Below are positions 13,641-26,200 of a DNA stretch of 64,000 nt, piece by piece. This stretch comes from Cymodocea nodosa. Its lineage: Eukaryota > Streptophyta > Magnoliopsida > Alismatales > Cymodoceaceae. The DNA lies in assembly GCA_036874045.1 (NCBI GenBank), contig JAZBRI010000003.1:5530501-5594500 (forward strand), written 5' to 3'. The position numbers and the translations under genes were made by a program. Below the pieces are notes generated by a model. That model ran no database searches. It was not told the DNA's origin and saw only the letters and a program-made list of their open reading frames with translations. Every line of letters begins with the position of its first letter. The first letter of the stretch is position 1.

Positions 13641-13996
13641 GAGTGCATACACCTTGGTTTTTCTAGAAAGATTTCATGCGTAAGGGAAGAGAAAAACATT
13701 CTATTTCACATGCCTTTAAATTTTGATGTAACATTTCGAAAGCAAAAGGATTTTAAGTCTTTAACAAGAGCTTGTTTGAGCATGGTTCCTGTCCTTTTAC
13801 GTCTGTCATTTTTCAACAAATATTTGCACCAACAGGCTCATATAGCCTTACATAAGAAAGTATGTACTTCAATACGTGAGAAGAAAGCTCCCAAGGCTAG
13901 AAAAGAACCAATGCCACCCAGAAGTATATCTTTGTTACAAAGACGAAAACAAAACAGAAGAAAAGGAAGGTTTTGTTTTTTTTTGTTTCTTACCAT

Positions 13997-14461
13997 TCAC
14001 AGCTCCTTGACGACCTTGATCCCCATGGAGTTGGCGGTCCCAACGATGGACTTACAGATGGACTCCAGCGGCATGTACTGGCAGTAGGGGTCGGACTGCT
14101 TCACCTTGGCAATCTCGTAAACGTGCTGGAGCGTGACCGTGGACGCGGGCAAGTGACCGGGGCGGCTGCTTCCGGACTCGATCCCAGCGGCCCTCTTCAG
14201 GTACCAGGTGACGGAAGGGGACTTGACGGTGAACTCGAAGGTGTTGTCCTTGTAGGCGGTGATGGTGACGGCCATGGGGGTGTCGGGCTTGTACTTCTGG
14301 GTGCGGGCGTTGAAGTCCTTGCAGAAGACCATCAGGTTCAACCGGTACTGGCCTAGGGCGGGGCCCACGGGCGGCGCTGGCCGCGCGCCGCCAGCCGGTA
14401 CCGTGAGGCGGATCGTCGCCGTCACAGGCTTGCGCGCGAGGATCTCCTTCAGGGTCGACAT
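13997..14461 (-). CDS. Mitochondrial 50S ribosomal protein L11 (uL11m)
   Basis: Role (known): uL11 binds the GTPase-associated region of large-subunit rRNA and supports factor-dependent steps of translation. Seen: an uninterrupted 154-aa ORF with the uL11 N-domain (TIRLTVPAGGARPAPPVGPA, then LGQYRLNLMVFCKDFN), the middle block TPMAVTITAYKDNTFEFTVKSPSVTWYLK, and a C-terminal domain ending CKSIVGTANSMGIKVVKEL. The form without a long plastid transit peptide and with FCKDFNARTQKYKPDTPM is the plant mitochondrial paralogue. The coding part has no intron and is strongly GC-rich against AT-rich flanks. A GTAAGA donor-like site lies just after the TGA stop, so a 3' UTR intron is possible. Start ATG 14461 (MSTLKEIL) matches the family. 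Confidence 0.95.
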   Translation of the reverse strand: MSTLKEILARKPVTATIRLTVPAGGARPAPPVGPALGQYRLNLMVFCKDFNARTQKYKPDTPMAVTITAYKDNTFEFTVKSPSVTWYLKRAAGIESGSSRPGHLPASTVTLQHVYEIAKVKQSDPYCQYMPLESICKSIVGTANSMGIKVVKEL

Positions 14462-14469
14462 GGCGGTGG

Positions 14470-17127
14470 TCGCGAAAAGCTTAGCTTCCGGGATTTAGAT
14501 TTTATTTATTTATTTTTTTTTGGAGTTTAACGTTTTCGTACAATTTAAAATATTTCAAGTATTCATTAAAATAATTATATCTAAAATAAATATTTACCAA
14601 AAATTCTATTTATTTTAGATGAATAAATTTTAAATTAATATATTTAAATCGTGCCTACGAGCTCCATTTTTATGTAAATTTTTTTTTATATTTTAAGAGG
14701 CATATACGTAAATATCATGTATTTTTCAATAACATAACTATGGATACCATCAGTTATTAAGTCAGTGCATGAAATTTTTCCAACATTGCAGTGTAGTGTT
14801 TTTTCTTACAATCAGGTAGAAGGAAAAAATTAAAAAAATCATTCAATCTCTTGGTACCTTGTTGAGTATACGCAAGAGGAGGAGGCACTAGGGTAAAATA
14901 TTATGTTATAAATATTTAGTTTAGAAGTAGTTCATGATATTCTTGTTGTATTCAAATTATAGTTTTTTCCATGAACCCACACAATGAAACTTAATAAATA
15001 CTAAATATTGGAACATAGATACAAGTTATTTATATGTGCTTTCAAGCTTGTCGGTTAATATGGGATTTACCAAATATATTATCTCAGTTATCTATCGATC
15101 AATGACAACCCAAAAGCTTGCCATTAGACATGGACCCATCAATGCTAATCTCAAGAGGATTATTCTACTCAAACTGCTGTTCTCTCTTAAAAATCAGATC
15201 GACTTCTTTGTAATTTATGTCAAAAAAATTAGTGCAACAATTTTACATGGTTTTTTTTTTTGTGCATTGTTAAGTTCAATATCTTGTTGTTATTGTATAT
15301 ATATGATGCATATGTCACAATAAAAACAATCTTTTCCATTTGGACGTAAATATAGATGACATCATTATGGAGGAAGAAAATACTCAAGTACAAAGAGGAA
15401 GATCCCGGTCAGTCAAATTCCTTCTCAAAGAATTAAGATATGTATGCCATGACGAAGGGTTTTTGCATCAGGAGAAGTTAGGTCAGAAAGTTGAAAAGCA
15501 ATGTAAGCTTGACAATGAGAAATTTTTGTTTGTTGTAAATAAGGTGAGAAGTTGTTTTAAAAGATAAATGTAGTAAAGAATAGTTTGGATAATGTAATGA
15601 ACAAACTAAGTCAAATGCATTTCCAAGCTACCAATTGAGTGTCATCTAAGATGAGCAATTACCACACGGCATTGTCTTTTGGCATGCGTAGATGCTGAAA
15701 GACAGGTGTTTCATTTGACAAGTTCATCACAAGCACGAGAACCATGGAATACAGGTGTTTCATTGGGAGAGTTTGGCAAATTATCATTTAGGAATTAATT
15801 CGAAAAAGCTCATGCTTATTGCATTCATCTATTTAAAAAGAAATTTAGTCCACAGAAAGTAAATGAAATATAGAAGAATTTTGAAGAAGAAACATAAAAA
15901 AATCTGGATTTGCAGAGTGGAAGATATGACGCTGGTCATGATGAAGATATGTGGAAATATAGCATCATGTTCGGTTTCGGATTTAGGCTGGGTGTTTTGG
16001 TTTTCCAAAAATTTTACTGGCTTCTTCCAAAGGAAATAGATTGTATTCCCTTTGAAATCGCTTCTCCACCCTACAATTGCCAGAAAACAAAGCAAGCGGT
16101 TGGTGGGAGCTGCTTGCAACGCAATATATAAAATTTGCACAAGGATTTACAGAACAATTCATCATATATTCTGTCTTTGTATTTTTTTGATGTAAGGTTT
16201 TTCATACTCTTCTTCACTTTTTAACCTATTTGAAGTCTAATAACATGTTAAAATTCGAACTTAAAATAAATTAACAATGAATAGAAGCATTCATCCATAT
16301 ATTAACTCAAATTTAATCGACACATTTTCCAATGTAAGATTTTTTTTAGTAATTATGTGCTAATATCTCCCAAACAAAGCCATTGGTTCAATTCAACGTA
16401 GATTTTAAGTAGCCCCCCCATTGATGGCGTGACTTCATGAAATAGATGCACAAAAACAAGTTTGTTGGTAGGAAGGGACAAGAAGACTCAAAAAATCTCA
16501 AATCATGTTCATGAAAAAGACACCTTTTGATTAATGACTCGTTCCAATAATAGACTCCTATATGAAATTTGAGTAGAATAGAATGTAATGGAATGAATGG
16601 GGGGGGCATTCACTCTTTCCCAGCGTAGGAGGGCTACTTCTTTGCTTACACCACCAAAAGATACAGCAAGAAGCATTGGCCAACTGAAATTGAGCCAATA
16701 ATTGAGAGTTTGTAATCTTGATTTCATCCCGTCCATGTTTTTCCAGGAAGCATATTCATATTGAGTTGTCATTTTACACGGTAGAACCAAAACAGGATTC
16801 AAAGTACTTCATCATCACCTGATCGAGTTTCTTTTTTTTCGAATTCATGGCTCAGGAAAGGTGCTGTTATTAATGAAGGATAGGGAACACATAATATTGG
16901 GAAAAGGAAGTATAATTGCAGCAAATAACATAATTGATTATGTATGGAAAGTGTTTGTATGATTGACTATATATGGCTTATTTAAACACGTCTGACTAAT
17001 AAAAACTAAATTTTCAACTTCGTAACACATCTAAAATGTTTTTCAATACATGGGCATAGAAGCCCAAAATAGGCCGCAGTATAATTATGCTTGATAAGTG
17101 TACCTTGATGGGTAATTCGGCAAAACT
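14470..17127. other. Intergenic region between uL11m and the ABC-F gene
   Basis: AT-rich. The only notable open stretches are 15340-15567 (plus, 75 aa, starting MDVNIDDIIMEEENTQ) and 16509-16802 (minus, 97 aa). Neither matches a family I know and neither has clear splice or promoter context. Confidence 0.4.
15340..15567 (+). CDS. Short unrecognised ORF, doubtful gene
   Basis: A 75-aa reading frame with a basic/acidic composition (KFLLKELRYVCHDEGF, then EKQCKLDNEKFLFVV) that looks more protein-like than random AT-rich translation. No domain is recognised. It may be a single exon or a relic. Kept at low confidence because the composition is the only support. Confidence 0.2.
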   Translation: MDVNIDDIIMEEENTQVQRGRSRSVKFLLKELRYVCHDEGFLHQEKLGQKVEKQCKLDNEKFLFVVNKVRSCFKR

Positions 17128-20100
17128 TCAAGAGGAGCATTTAAGCATCTTCTTGTAGGCCTGGAAATCCCCTGGGAATGGTGAAACCTTGCCTTCAGAA
17201 ACAGCCCATAGTTCACCAACACTTCCTGAAATGAGATGTTCATCGTGGCTCACCTGCACAGGAAGTCATAATGAGTATAAAGGTGTGCATACCAAATCAC
17301 CATCGAGATTAGATGATTAAAGACATAAACGTAGAGTAGATATTTAGGACTAGCGAGTACCATCAGAACTCCGCCTTGGAATATAACAAGACCTTGAATG
17401 AGTGCTTCAACGGCATCCAAATCCTGCAGAATCAGCAGCATATCCATGATAATACAGTTCTCTTCACATAACATCATAGCTTAAAACTAGTTACCGAAGA
17501 ATGAAAGGTCAGGAAACAAGATAATAGCGTGTGTTCATCATAAAGGATATGCTTCTTTTATAAAGTGGAACGCATGCTATTGATTTGCAGCACAAATAAG
17601 TAATCATGCTATAACCTGATTTATTAACTACCAGTACCTTAATCCCACTATATGGGATTGGCCATATAATCTGTTTTATCATGAATATAAAATTTTTTGA
17701 CTACGTTTCACAATTTTTTTCCAGAGATGAAATCATAGAGACAATATGATTCACAAAATTATCAAAGATGATAGATCCATAACGGTGAGATTTCACAATC
17801 CACCATCATTAAGGTCGATTGATTGACAATGGAGAGTAAGTCCATATTGTCTGTAAGAAATAGAAATTAGTTTTGAACTTATAATTAGATTCATAAGGAG
17901 AAACTTGCCACAAGTATAAAAAGCATAATATTTTGTTTCTTAACCACTGTCACAACAATCAACATGCAAGTTATCAAGAAGGAAATAACTTGTATTATTT
18001 TTAAGTACTCACAAGATGATTTGATGGCTCATCAAGCAAAATGATATGTGGTTTCTTGAAAGTAATCTTTGCAAATGCAACTCTGCTCTTCTGACCACCT
18101 GTAACCAACAATATATTCAGAGCTTAAAAAACATGGAAACCAAGGGTTCCAATTAAGAGGAATTGTAAAAAAAATATCAATCTTGACTTTCAGGTTTTGA
18201 AGTAAATGAATCGATGCCCAAATGGAATGTCAATCAGCATCATCAATGTCAAATAAACTAGTGACATGTCAAATTAAGCATAAAAACTCATCAGGATGAG
18301 CGCAACTCATTTTTCCCCTATTAAAAAAACTTTCTTTTCACACCTCATAAAAATCTAAATGTTATAATCCGCTATAGTTAGTTTTAGACATTGTCCTTAA
18401 CTTCTTCCATGGACAACTAAGGTGATTTGTCAGTTCTCATATGTCCTAACTCATAATCCAATAGCAAATTTGGAGCTCGGTTATGTTCAACTAGTGCTGG
18501 ACACTGACATCCAGAGCCCTTTATTATTACGTAACTTAGCACACCATGTGTGGTTGACAAGCCAATGCCTTGGCAAATACCAAACTGCATGGGCAAGAGC
18601 ATGAAATAAGAAGAGAATTATAGATGGTTACAGATTACAAACTAAATATGTAAAATCCATAAATTTTTATCATGCACAATTTTCTCGAACAGGATTCCAT
18701 GACAAGGTTGTTTTCTCAATAGGCTTGAATTAATATATAAGCTGATATCTTGTGTCATTTGTTCAGTAAATTAGAATAGTAAAAGTTCACATAGATATAA
18801 GCACAATAATTCATTTAACCTAAGGTTTGGTACGTAAAATTTGAGTCAAAATCTGGAGAATAGTCTTTTGAAGGATAAAATGCTCATTTAGACGATGATA
18901 ATGCCAATTTGCTTCAGTAAATGAGAAACACACCAGACAAAGTGTACATTGGCTGAAGTGCAAGGTTGCCAGTGACACCAAGGGAACCCAGGTGAGATCT
19001 GAGTTTTTGTTCTGGGACACCCTGAGAAAAACAGAGAAAGCAAATTAATCATGGAAAAGAGGTGCTTGCATAAACATATGTGGCATGGTTCTAAGTATAG
19101 AGCACGTTTTTTTTAAGTGGTAAGAAAGCTAAGTCATAAAAAAAAACAAGGTACAAACTTATCCAGAAGAAGACTGAAACTAAGTATAAAGCATGTTAAA
19201 TAGAAATGAAGATTGGAACAAAGAACGATCGTTCACAAATGGCAATCCATGCCCAAATGTAAATCTTATAGAATACCTAGGATGTGGTAGCCGAACAGCC
19301 TGGACTTTGTAATACTAAGCATTGCCTCAATGCCACATGTTATATGAAATCAGAATGTTCTCTAGTTTGTCTTATTTTCTTACATGGAATTTAGAATGTA
19401 ATATTGTGTATCTTTGCTTCCACACAATATGAAGCACTAGATAAATTTTACAACTTTCAGAGTTCTAGCAAAGAATGAATGGTTTGTAAGGAGGAGAAGG
19501 GGTTCAATTAGTGAACCTTGAAAAGTCAGAAGATGAGAAGGTCAATGGGCTAGAAATCGAGAGCACTTTTTTTAGCAGTGAGCAGTTCAGAAAACTACAT
19601 GATAGTGTATATAAAAAGATTAGCTAAAGAATATAAAGAAAAAATCAAAATGTGTCTCATACAGGAAACAGATTTAGTTTCTTCTGATTATGGTGTTATA
19701 ACATCATTTTTTTCATGACATCTCCGAAATTTCCAAATATGATATTCATGCATGGATAACTATCTTCTGTTTCAAAAGAAAAGATACAAACTAGTACAAA
19801 ATTAAATCAAGAGACTTATATGTAAAGAACAGACCATTCCATTCAGTGTATGTGTAATCATTCCCAAACTTGTCAGAACTCTTTGTATCGCCTTCTAGTC
19901 TGTCCTATTTTGTTGTGGAATTTAGAATGTTATCTCATACTTATTGAGGCACCGTCTAGGTGTTGCGTAGGCACTATAATGGATATAAGTATTTTATGTG
20001 TAGCTTTTTAATATACAGATCTTAAACGGATCCAATGTTCCACCAACTTCTCCAAACTTATGTAATAATGTTTCTATGATTCTTCTGGTGTATTTTAACC

Positions 20101-21337
20101 TTTTGAAATCTGTTTTTTATTTTTTATTTTATGGCTTTTACATATGTTTAACATATTGTACAACATTTTGATGTTTTTTCATTTTGCATTTTATTGATAA
20201 AATTTGTGCAACGTAACTTATTCTTCAGATTTTTACACAACATTAAAATGAAACTGTAGGCACCGACAACAGGCTTAGCTGTAGGTGTCCATTCGACAAT
20301 TGTAGATGCGTGGCTTTAAATCCATTCAAAGATTACTACTGAAGATCATTCAAGTGTAACATGTGTGGAGTGAAGATCTGTGTACCTCTCTTCTAACTTG
20401 TGCTCACTGTAGGATTGGTGGCAACGATGTGGTGAGCAGCAGGATCATGGAAAACACCTCTTTGCAGCCCTGTCCTAGTGAGCTGCATTCATGTACAAAC
20501 GTGCTTAGGTTCCTTGCCTTCACCATTGCATTACTCCTCTCCTCCACAGTTGAAGGCCTTCCCATATTCCTTCAAGAAAGAGAAATCCTTGCAAGAGGGA
20601 CCAACAGAGGTGATTCACAGAATCTCCTACTCATGGCCAACACCATCGTCTTCCTCCCATTCCGACTAGTAGTCACACTTAGATACTCAATCCCCATACA
20701 CTAGATGATCATGCTCAAGAGAGACAAATATATTTCTCTACTCACTGAGCATATGGCTTGTGGTTCTCATGGCGAATTATTGTCTCATGCCTCAGCACCC
20801 TAGTCTCAAACTTAATCATGGGGAATTCACTCATTGCAGGATTCACGGACTCCTTCCTCTTCTCAGGGTATTTCGTATTTCGGCAAAACATATCCAAGTA
20901 TTGGATTTTCATGCACTATTTGAGCTTTTCCAAGTACCCATTTGAGGCATCACTGGTTAACAAGTATGTTGATGGAAGATCAGTACGCATAAACTAGAAG
21001 AATGTGTTTTGCATTCTCATCAGGAGTACATTCTTGAAACAACTGGGCATGGAGGAGAGCAAGAGATGGATCAACTTGGGAGTTATGGTGGGGTTCGTGG
21101 TTGGATACAGAATCCTCTGTTTTTAGAATCTCATGTACCCTTCTATGATGGAAACTCCCTCAATCGCTGGCTGTGGTATCACAGATATGTTTAGCATTTT
21201 CTACAACATTGTTATGATTTTCATTATACATTTTATTGACAAAATCCATAAACCATTTCTTTTTTTCATATTTACATAAGTTTTAGTAATTTAGATTTTT
21301 TATGTGTTATATATATTTAACACATTTTACATTATTG

Positions 21338-21376
<39 letters not shown>

Positions 21377-21812
21377 TATATATATGGGTCCAAACCCCTT
21401 GCTGGTGCCCTCCCATACCATGCACCCCCTCATCGCCTGTGCCTCACGTTGCCCACCCCTCATTGCTTGTGCCCCACATCGCCTATGCCTCTTGCTACCC
21501 TTTCTCACCCACCCCCTCGTTGGCCATGTCTACTTCTACACATAGTTTTGTTTTGTACACCCTACACACCCTCCCCCTCACAAGAGGAGGCATGCGATAT
21601 TCACGAGGGAAGGGAGGAGGGGCATCGTAGATAAGCGATGTCAACCATTGTGTGCCACCCTCTTCCTCTTCACACACCATCACCGCCACCTTCTTCCTCT
21701 TTGCCACCATTGCACGTCATCATGGGCCACTCACCCTATACTACGCATAGAGGTGGGAGGAAGAAGAAGAAAAAAAAAAAATACAAAACATGACACCCCT
21801 ATAGGCAGAATG

Positions 21813-21889
<77 letters not shown>

Positions 21890-23218
21890 ATTTAATTTGT
21901 ATATACACCTTATTAAAAAATGGTGCCTAAGCTTAACCAGCATTCAAGGTGCCCTTGGTCAACACTTGAGCACCTTAACACATTAACAAGTATGATTTAT
22001 CTTGTACATCCTTGAGTTCATATGATGTGGACCACTGAATAAATTGTACAACTTCCACCAGAAAAACGAATGACCAGTCTAGAGCATTTATTCTAGCAGT
22101 AACTGGTAAGCAGTTCAGAAAATAATGTGGTAGGGTATATACAAAAGAATGCCTAATTGAAAGGGGAGAGAAATGAATATCAAGGCATGTTTTATAAAGT
22201 AAACAGATTCAGTTTCTAATTATGTGTTTATAACACCATTCCCTTGTTATCTCCAATAAAATCCAAATATATTGTTCATAGGCATGATAAATATTTTTGT
22301 TTCAAAAGAAAAAAATGCAAAATGGTCTTAAATTAAATAAACAAACTTACAGGGTAGCAGCGCATCATGTAAAGAAGAGGATTTGAGGATAGGTCAAGTC
22401 CATCAACATGGTGCTGACTAAATACAGCCATTCGTACCTGCAAGCAAAACTAGTGAAATCTATGGAAAGGAAATATATATTAGCACAATTTGACAGTTTC
22501 TAAACTACACTATACTATGAAAGCAATGCCAAAGATTGTTATTCATTCACTATTACTACACTTCTAGAAATAAATATTACATGATAGACAAATTACTTGA
22601 CTACTAATGTGGGGTTATTGTCCACAATCAATACATAACTCTTTACACTTTTCCTCAAGCTTAAACATCCAACTTACAATAGATACAAATAAAACTAAAA
22701 ATAAAAAGATAACTAAAAACGAAAGTAAACAAATGCAATAGACAATAAATGTAGGAAACAACAAAGTTGCTATAGTATAAACATCTACAACATACCACGT
22801 AACAAACAAGGGCAACTTAACAGCCAATTACGATGACCACACACACAAGCAATGGCCAATCAGATTGACCACATAAAAATAGAAGTCAAAACATGTTGAA
22901 TCCACAATAAATGGAGGCAAATAATGTTCAAGACACTACGTCAACTATTTGACACCTACACATCAATAAATTACAAACACATATATACTTACACAAACAC
23001 AAATGCATTCCTACAGAATAGGAACATTTTGCTTCTACTGTCATCTTCCTTCCCTTTAAAAAAATGACTTTTTATTTTTATTTTTTAGTTTCATCTGCCA
23101 CCACATTTTTTTCTTTTTTTAATTTTTTTCATTTACATGTAATTTATTTTATTTTCTTTCTTCTTTTCCTACCCACTGATCCCTTCTTTCCAGTTTCTCT
23201 CCTTTTTCGTGCATAACT

Positions 23219-23255
<37 letters not shown>

Positions 23256-26200
23256 AACATATCATGTGCCTGTCATCTCCCCTTTCCCTCCTCCCTCTTC
23301 TTGTTCTTTCTCTTCTTGAAACTCCAACTCTTGGTGGAATAAATAAGAGGGAAGATGGCTGAAGAGATGAAAACAAGTGTAGAAGAGTAGGAGTGGGGAG
23401 ATGGAGGTGTCACTACAAGGGCTGAAACGAAACAAGTGATGGCACTAGGAGGTTATGGGCAGATATAGATTTAATAACACAAACTTACCAAGAACATTGC
23501 TAATAAGATATTTTTTAGTTTCACACTAATAAAATAATATATGATAACTATTATGATATTTTTATGTAAGTTTTACTTTTTATAGTATTAGATCACATAT
23601 GATTTATATGCCTATTTTATGTCATTTGAATGTGTTATTTTGAATCTTGAAGTATTTATATTTAAATATATTATTCAATGACATATGAGCCAAGTTGTAT
23701 CTTAGATTTTCAAAAATCCCCAAATCAGAATTGTGCAGTAGCCAAATTGTTGAATCATATCAGCATTTTGTATATCAGAAAATTATCTATAGCAAATCTT
23801 TGAAAGTGAAATTTTCCAGCATATCATATGAAGAGGACAACAATCCAGGATGCTATGACTTGTACTAAAATAAAATATGTAATGACATTTTCTTCTTGCA
23901 CCAGTAAAAGCTCTTTTTAGAGAGTAGACTTTCACCGATTGAGAATAATTACCTTAGCAGAATGATACACGGTCCCAGAGGTTGGTTGGAGATCTCCAGA
24001 TATTAATTTGAGTATAGTTGATTTTCCAATTCCATTGGGGCCAACCACTATCACCCAATTCAATTGAGAAGAATAAGAAAAGGAATACATAAAATAATCA
24101 ATAATGCTGCACTTCTTACTTGCTATACGGCTATCAAGATCTATGCCAAAATTCAAATTCTTAAAAAGAAGAGGTCCTCCAGGGTAACCAAATGAAACAT
24201 CACTGCAGCAAATGGAAGAACCAACATCAGTTTTATGAAAAACTGCTGCAACTGAAAACATATTATTTAAATTCATCTTAATAGCATCATACAATTTCCC
24301 AAAAGAAACTTCAATACTCCAATGAGAAAAGGCAAACACACCTGAAACTAATAATTGGAGGCCCCGGCCTGTCATCTGGAGTAGGAAAATCAAATTTGTA
24401 ACTGTTCAACATAAAAAGAAAGTTCAATGAACATCATTGGCAAATCAAAGTGACTTGAATAGATTAACAATTATCAGAAAACAAATAAAAAAAAGATGCA
24501 TACTCTGGATCATTGACAATTTCATCAACATGGCCCATCCGCTCCAAAGCCTGATCTCAATTATAACAGTATTATTATCAAAGTTCACTTCTACAACATT
24601 TAAAAAGTGCCACCAGGCCTAAATGCCAATATTATTATCAAAAAATATGATTTTGCAAATTACAAGAAGAAGATGTTGGCAATCCTTATGATATTAGTTA
24701 CAAACGTTGGAATATAGCTACCTTGATTCTTGACTGAACAAGTGATGCACGTTTTGCATTGTATCGGAATTTATCAATGAAAGCCTGCAGGACATAGTTA
24801 AAGACATGATGTCAAGAGCAATCCTTCCACTTCAAATAAAAATATGAGGAAAGCATGTGACAAAAAACATGGCATGCAAATCAAGTTTTCCTCCTCTCCA
24901 GCTCAAAAAAAATCAGAGGCTTTCAGTAATATCCACCTGCATATGCACTCTAGCCTTTTCACTTGTTTCCAAAGCCTTCTGCTGGTTTCTGAGCTGTTCC
25001 TCTCGTGTCCGTTCAAACGTGTCATAATCACCTTTGTAAGCAGTTAGCTTTTGACGATGTAAATAAAGAATATCTGTAACTACCTGAAAAAATTCAGAAA
25101 TTTTACCAGAGTTAATTTTTGTGTTTGCACATCATACACTGATCAATGAAAGAAGGGATTCTGTGAAATACCGTATTCAAAAATTCCCTTGCATGAGAAA
25201 CAACTATGAACGTCTTTGGCCATTTCACAAGATAATTTTCTAACCATAGAACTGCATGCAGATCAAGATGGTTCTGCAAGGAACAAAATTTCATTGATAA
25301 AGAATGAAAATATGTAGCTCATTTTAGGTGGTTGGTGTGACAGATCGGCATACTATTAGCCTATTAGGCCCTTGTTTAAGAGATTTTATCATATCAAATT
25401 TTAAAAACCTGCCAGTAAGTACCGTTGGTTCATCAAGTAATAGTAAGTCAGGCTCTATAAAAAGAGCACGAGCAAGAGCAATTCGCATCCTCCATCCACC
25501 AGAAAAGGATTTTGTTGGCCTCTTCTGCATGTCTGCTGTGAAACTAAGACCCTGAAATTCACAAATCCTCACTCCATTAATTGCAGAATGGTAACAAGCA
25601 CAATGATCTGCAATTAAATACTCCGATATTTTAACTACTACAAAAAAAGTTATCCAATATTCTATGATTAAGTTTGCAATTTTCAAGTTAGCTACAGTAT
25701 TTTCAGTTGATAATTTTATAACTATATAAGAATAGAAACTTGACACACCTGTAGTATTAGAGCACAAAGGAGTAATTCTAACAGCACATACAGAAAATTA
25801 CATGTCAGGATGTAGAACACTATCATATTTCATGCAAAATGTGGGTAAAATAAAGAGTCTGACCCAAAAATCGTTTAAAATTCAGGTAACTGAGTCAAGA
25901 TTGTGCATTACAGGTAGATAACGATATCTGGACCTCCAAGGCAGCTTATCGGTTGTTCATAATTAAATTGTTTCTTTAACTCCCAGTAATTAGGTCAAAA
26001 TGATTGGCATTATAAAAAAGAGCAAACTAAGCTTCCACCAATGTGAACCCTTAGGGAAATCTAATTGTACTAGCTTTACCCCCATGAATAGAGATGATGT
26101 TTCCCAAAATTCATCCGGATGACCACCAAATTACAACAAAACAACTTACTCTTGGCCCTTACAAATTAATTGGCAATATAGCATTCATAAATTTGATGGA

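Larger units (their letters stand above)
8520..13996. other. AT-rich intergenic region between ATG4 and uL11m
   Basis: About 5.5 kb is without a recognisable intact gene. It holds an (AT)n run near 9500, a short acidic open stretch near 11880-12010, an L1-type LINE RNase H relic at 12690-13010 and an unrecognised broken coding-like stretch at 13440-13640. Confidence 0.5.
19940..21985. mobile_element. Candidate non-autonomous DNA element carrying an ABCG gene fragment
   Basis: The left end (GAGGCACCGTCTAGGTGTTG near 19945) and the reverse complement of the right end (AAGGTGCTCAAGTGTTGACC near 21970) are loosely alike, as expected of decayed terminal inverted repeats. A close relative of the right end lies in intron 3 (about 35271-35345), which shows that this end belongs to a repeat family. 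Inside are the ABCG pseudogene, short direct repeats around it and two microsatellites. No target duplication could be settled. The element boundaries are inference. Confidence 0.35.

Noticed and set aside
13710..14498. Plus-strand ORFs across the uL11m gene
   Set aside because: They are antisense shadows of a GC-rich coding region; the minus strand gives a full, conserved ribosomal protein.
16509..16802. 97-aa minus-strand ORF left of the ABC-F gene
   Set aside because: It lies downstream of the ABC-F stop codon in a different frame, with no recognisable domain; treated as chance.
20363..20704. The 113-aa ORF at the start of the ABCG fragment as a functional gene
   Set aside because: It holds only a slice of the membrane domain, lacks the ATPase, and the rest of the domain continues in other frames.
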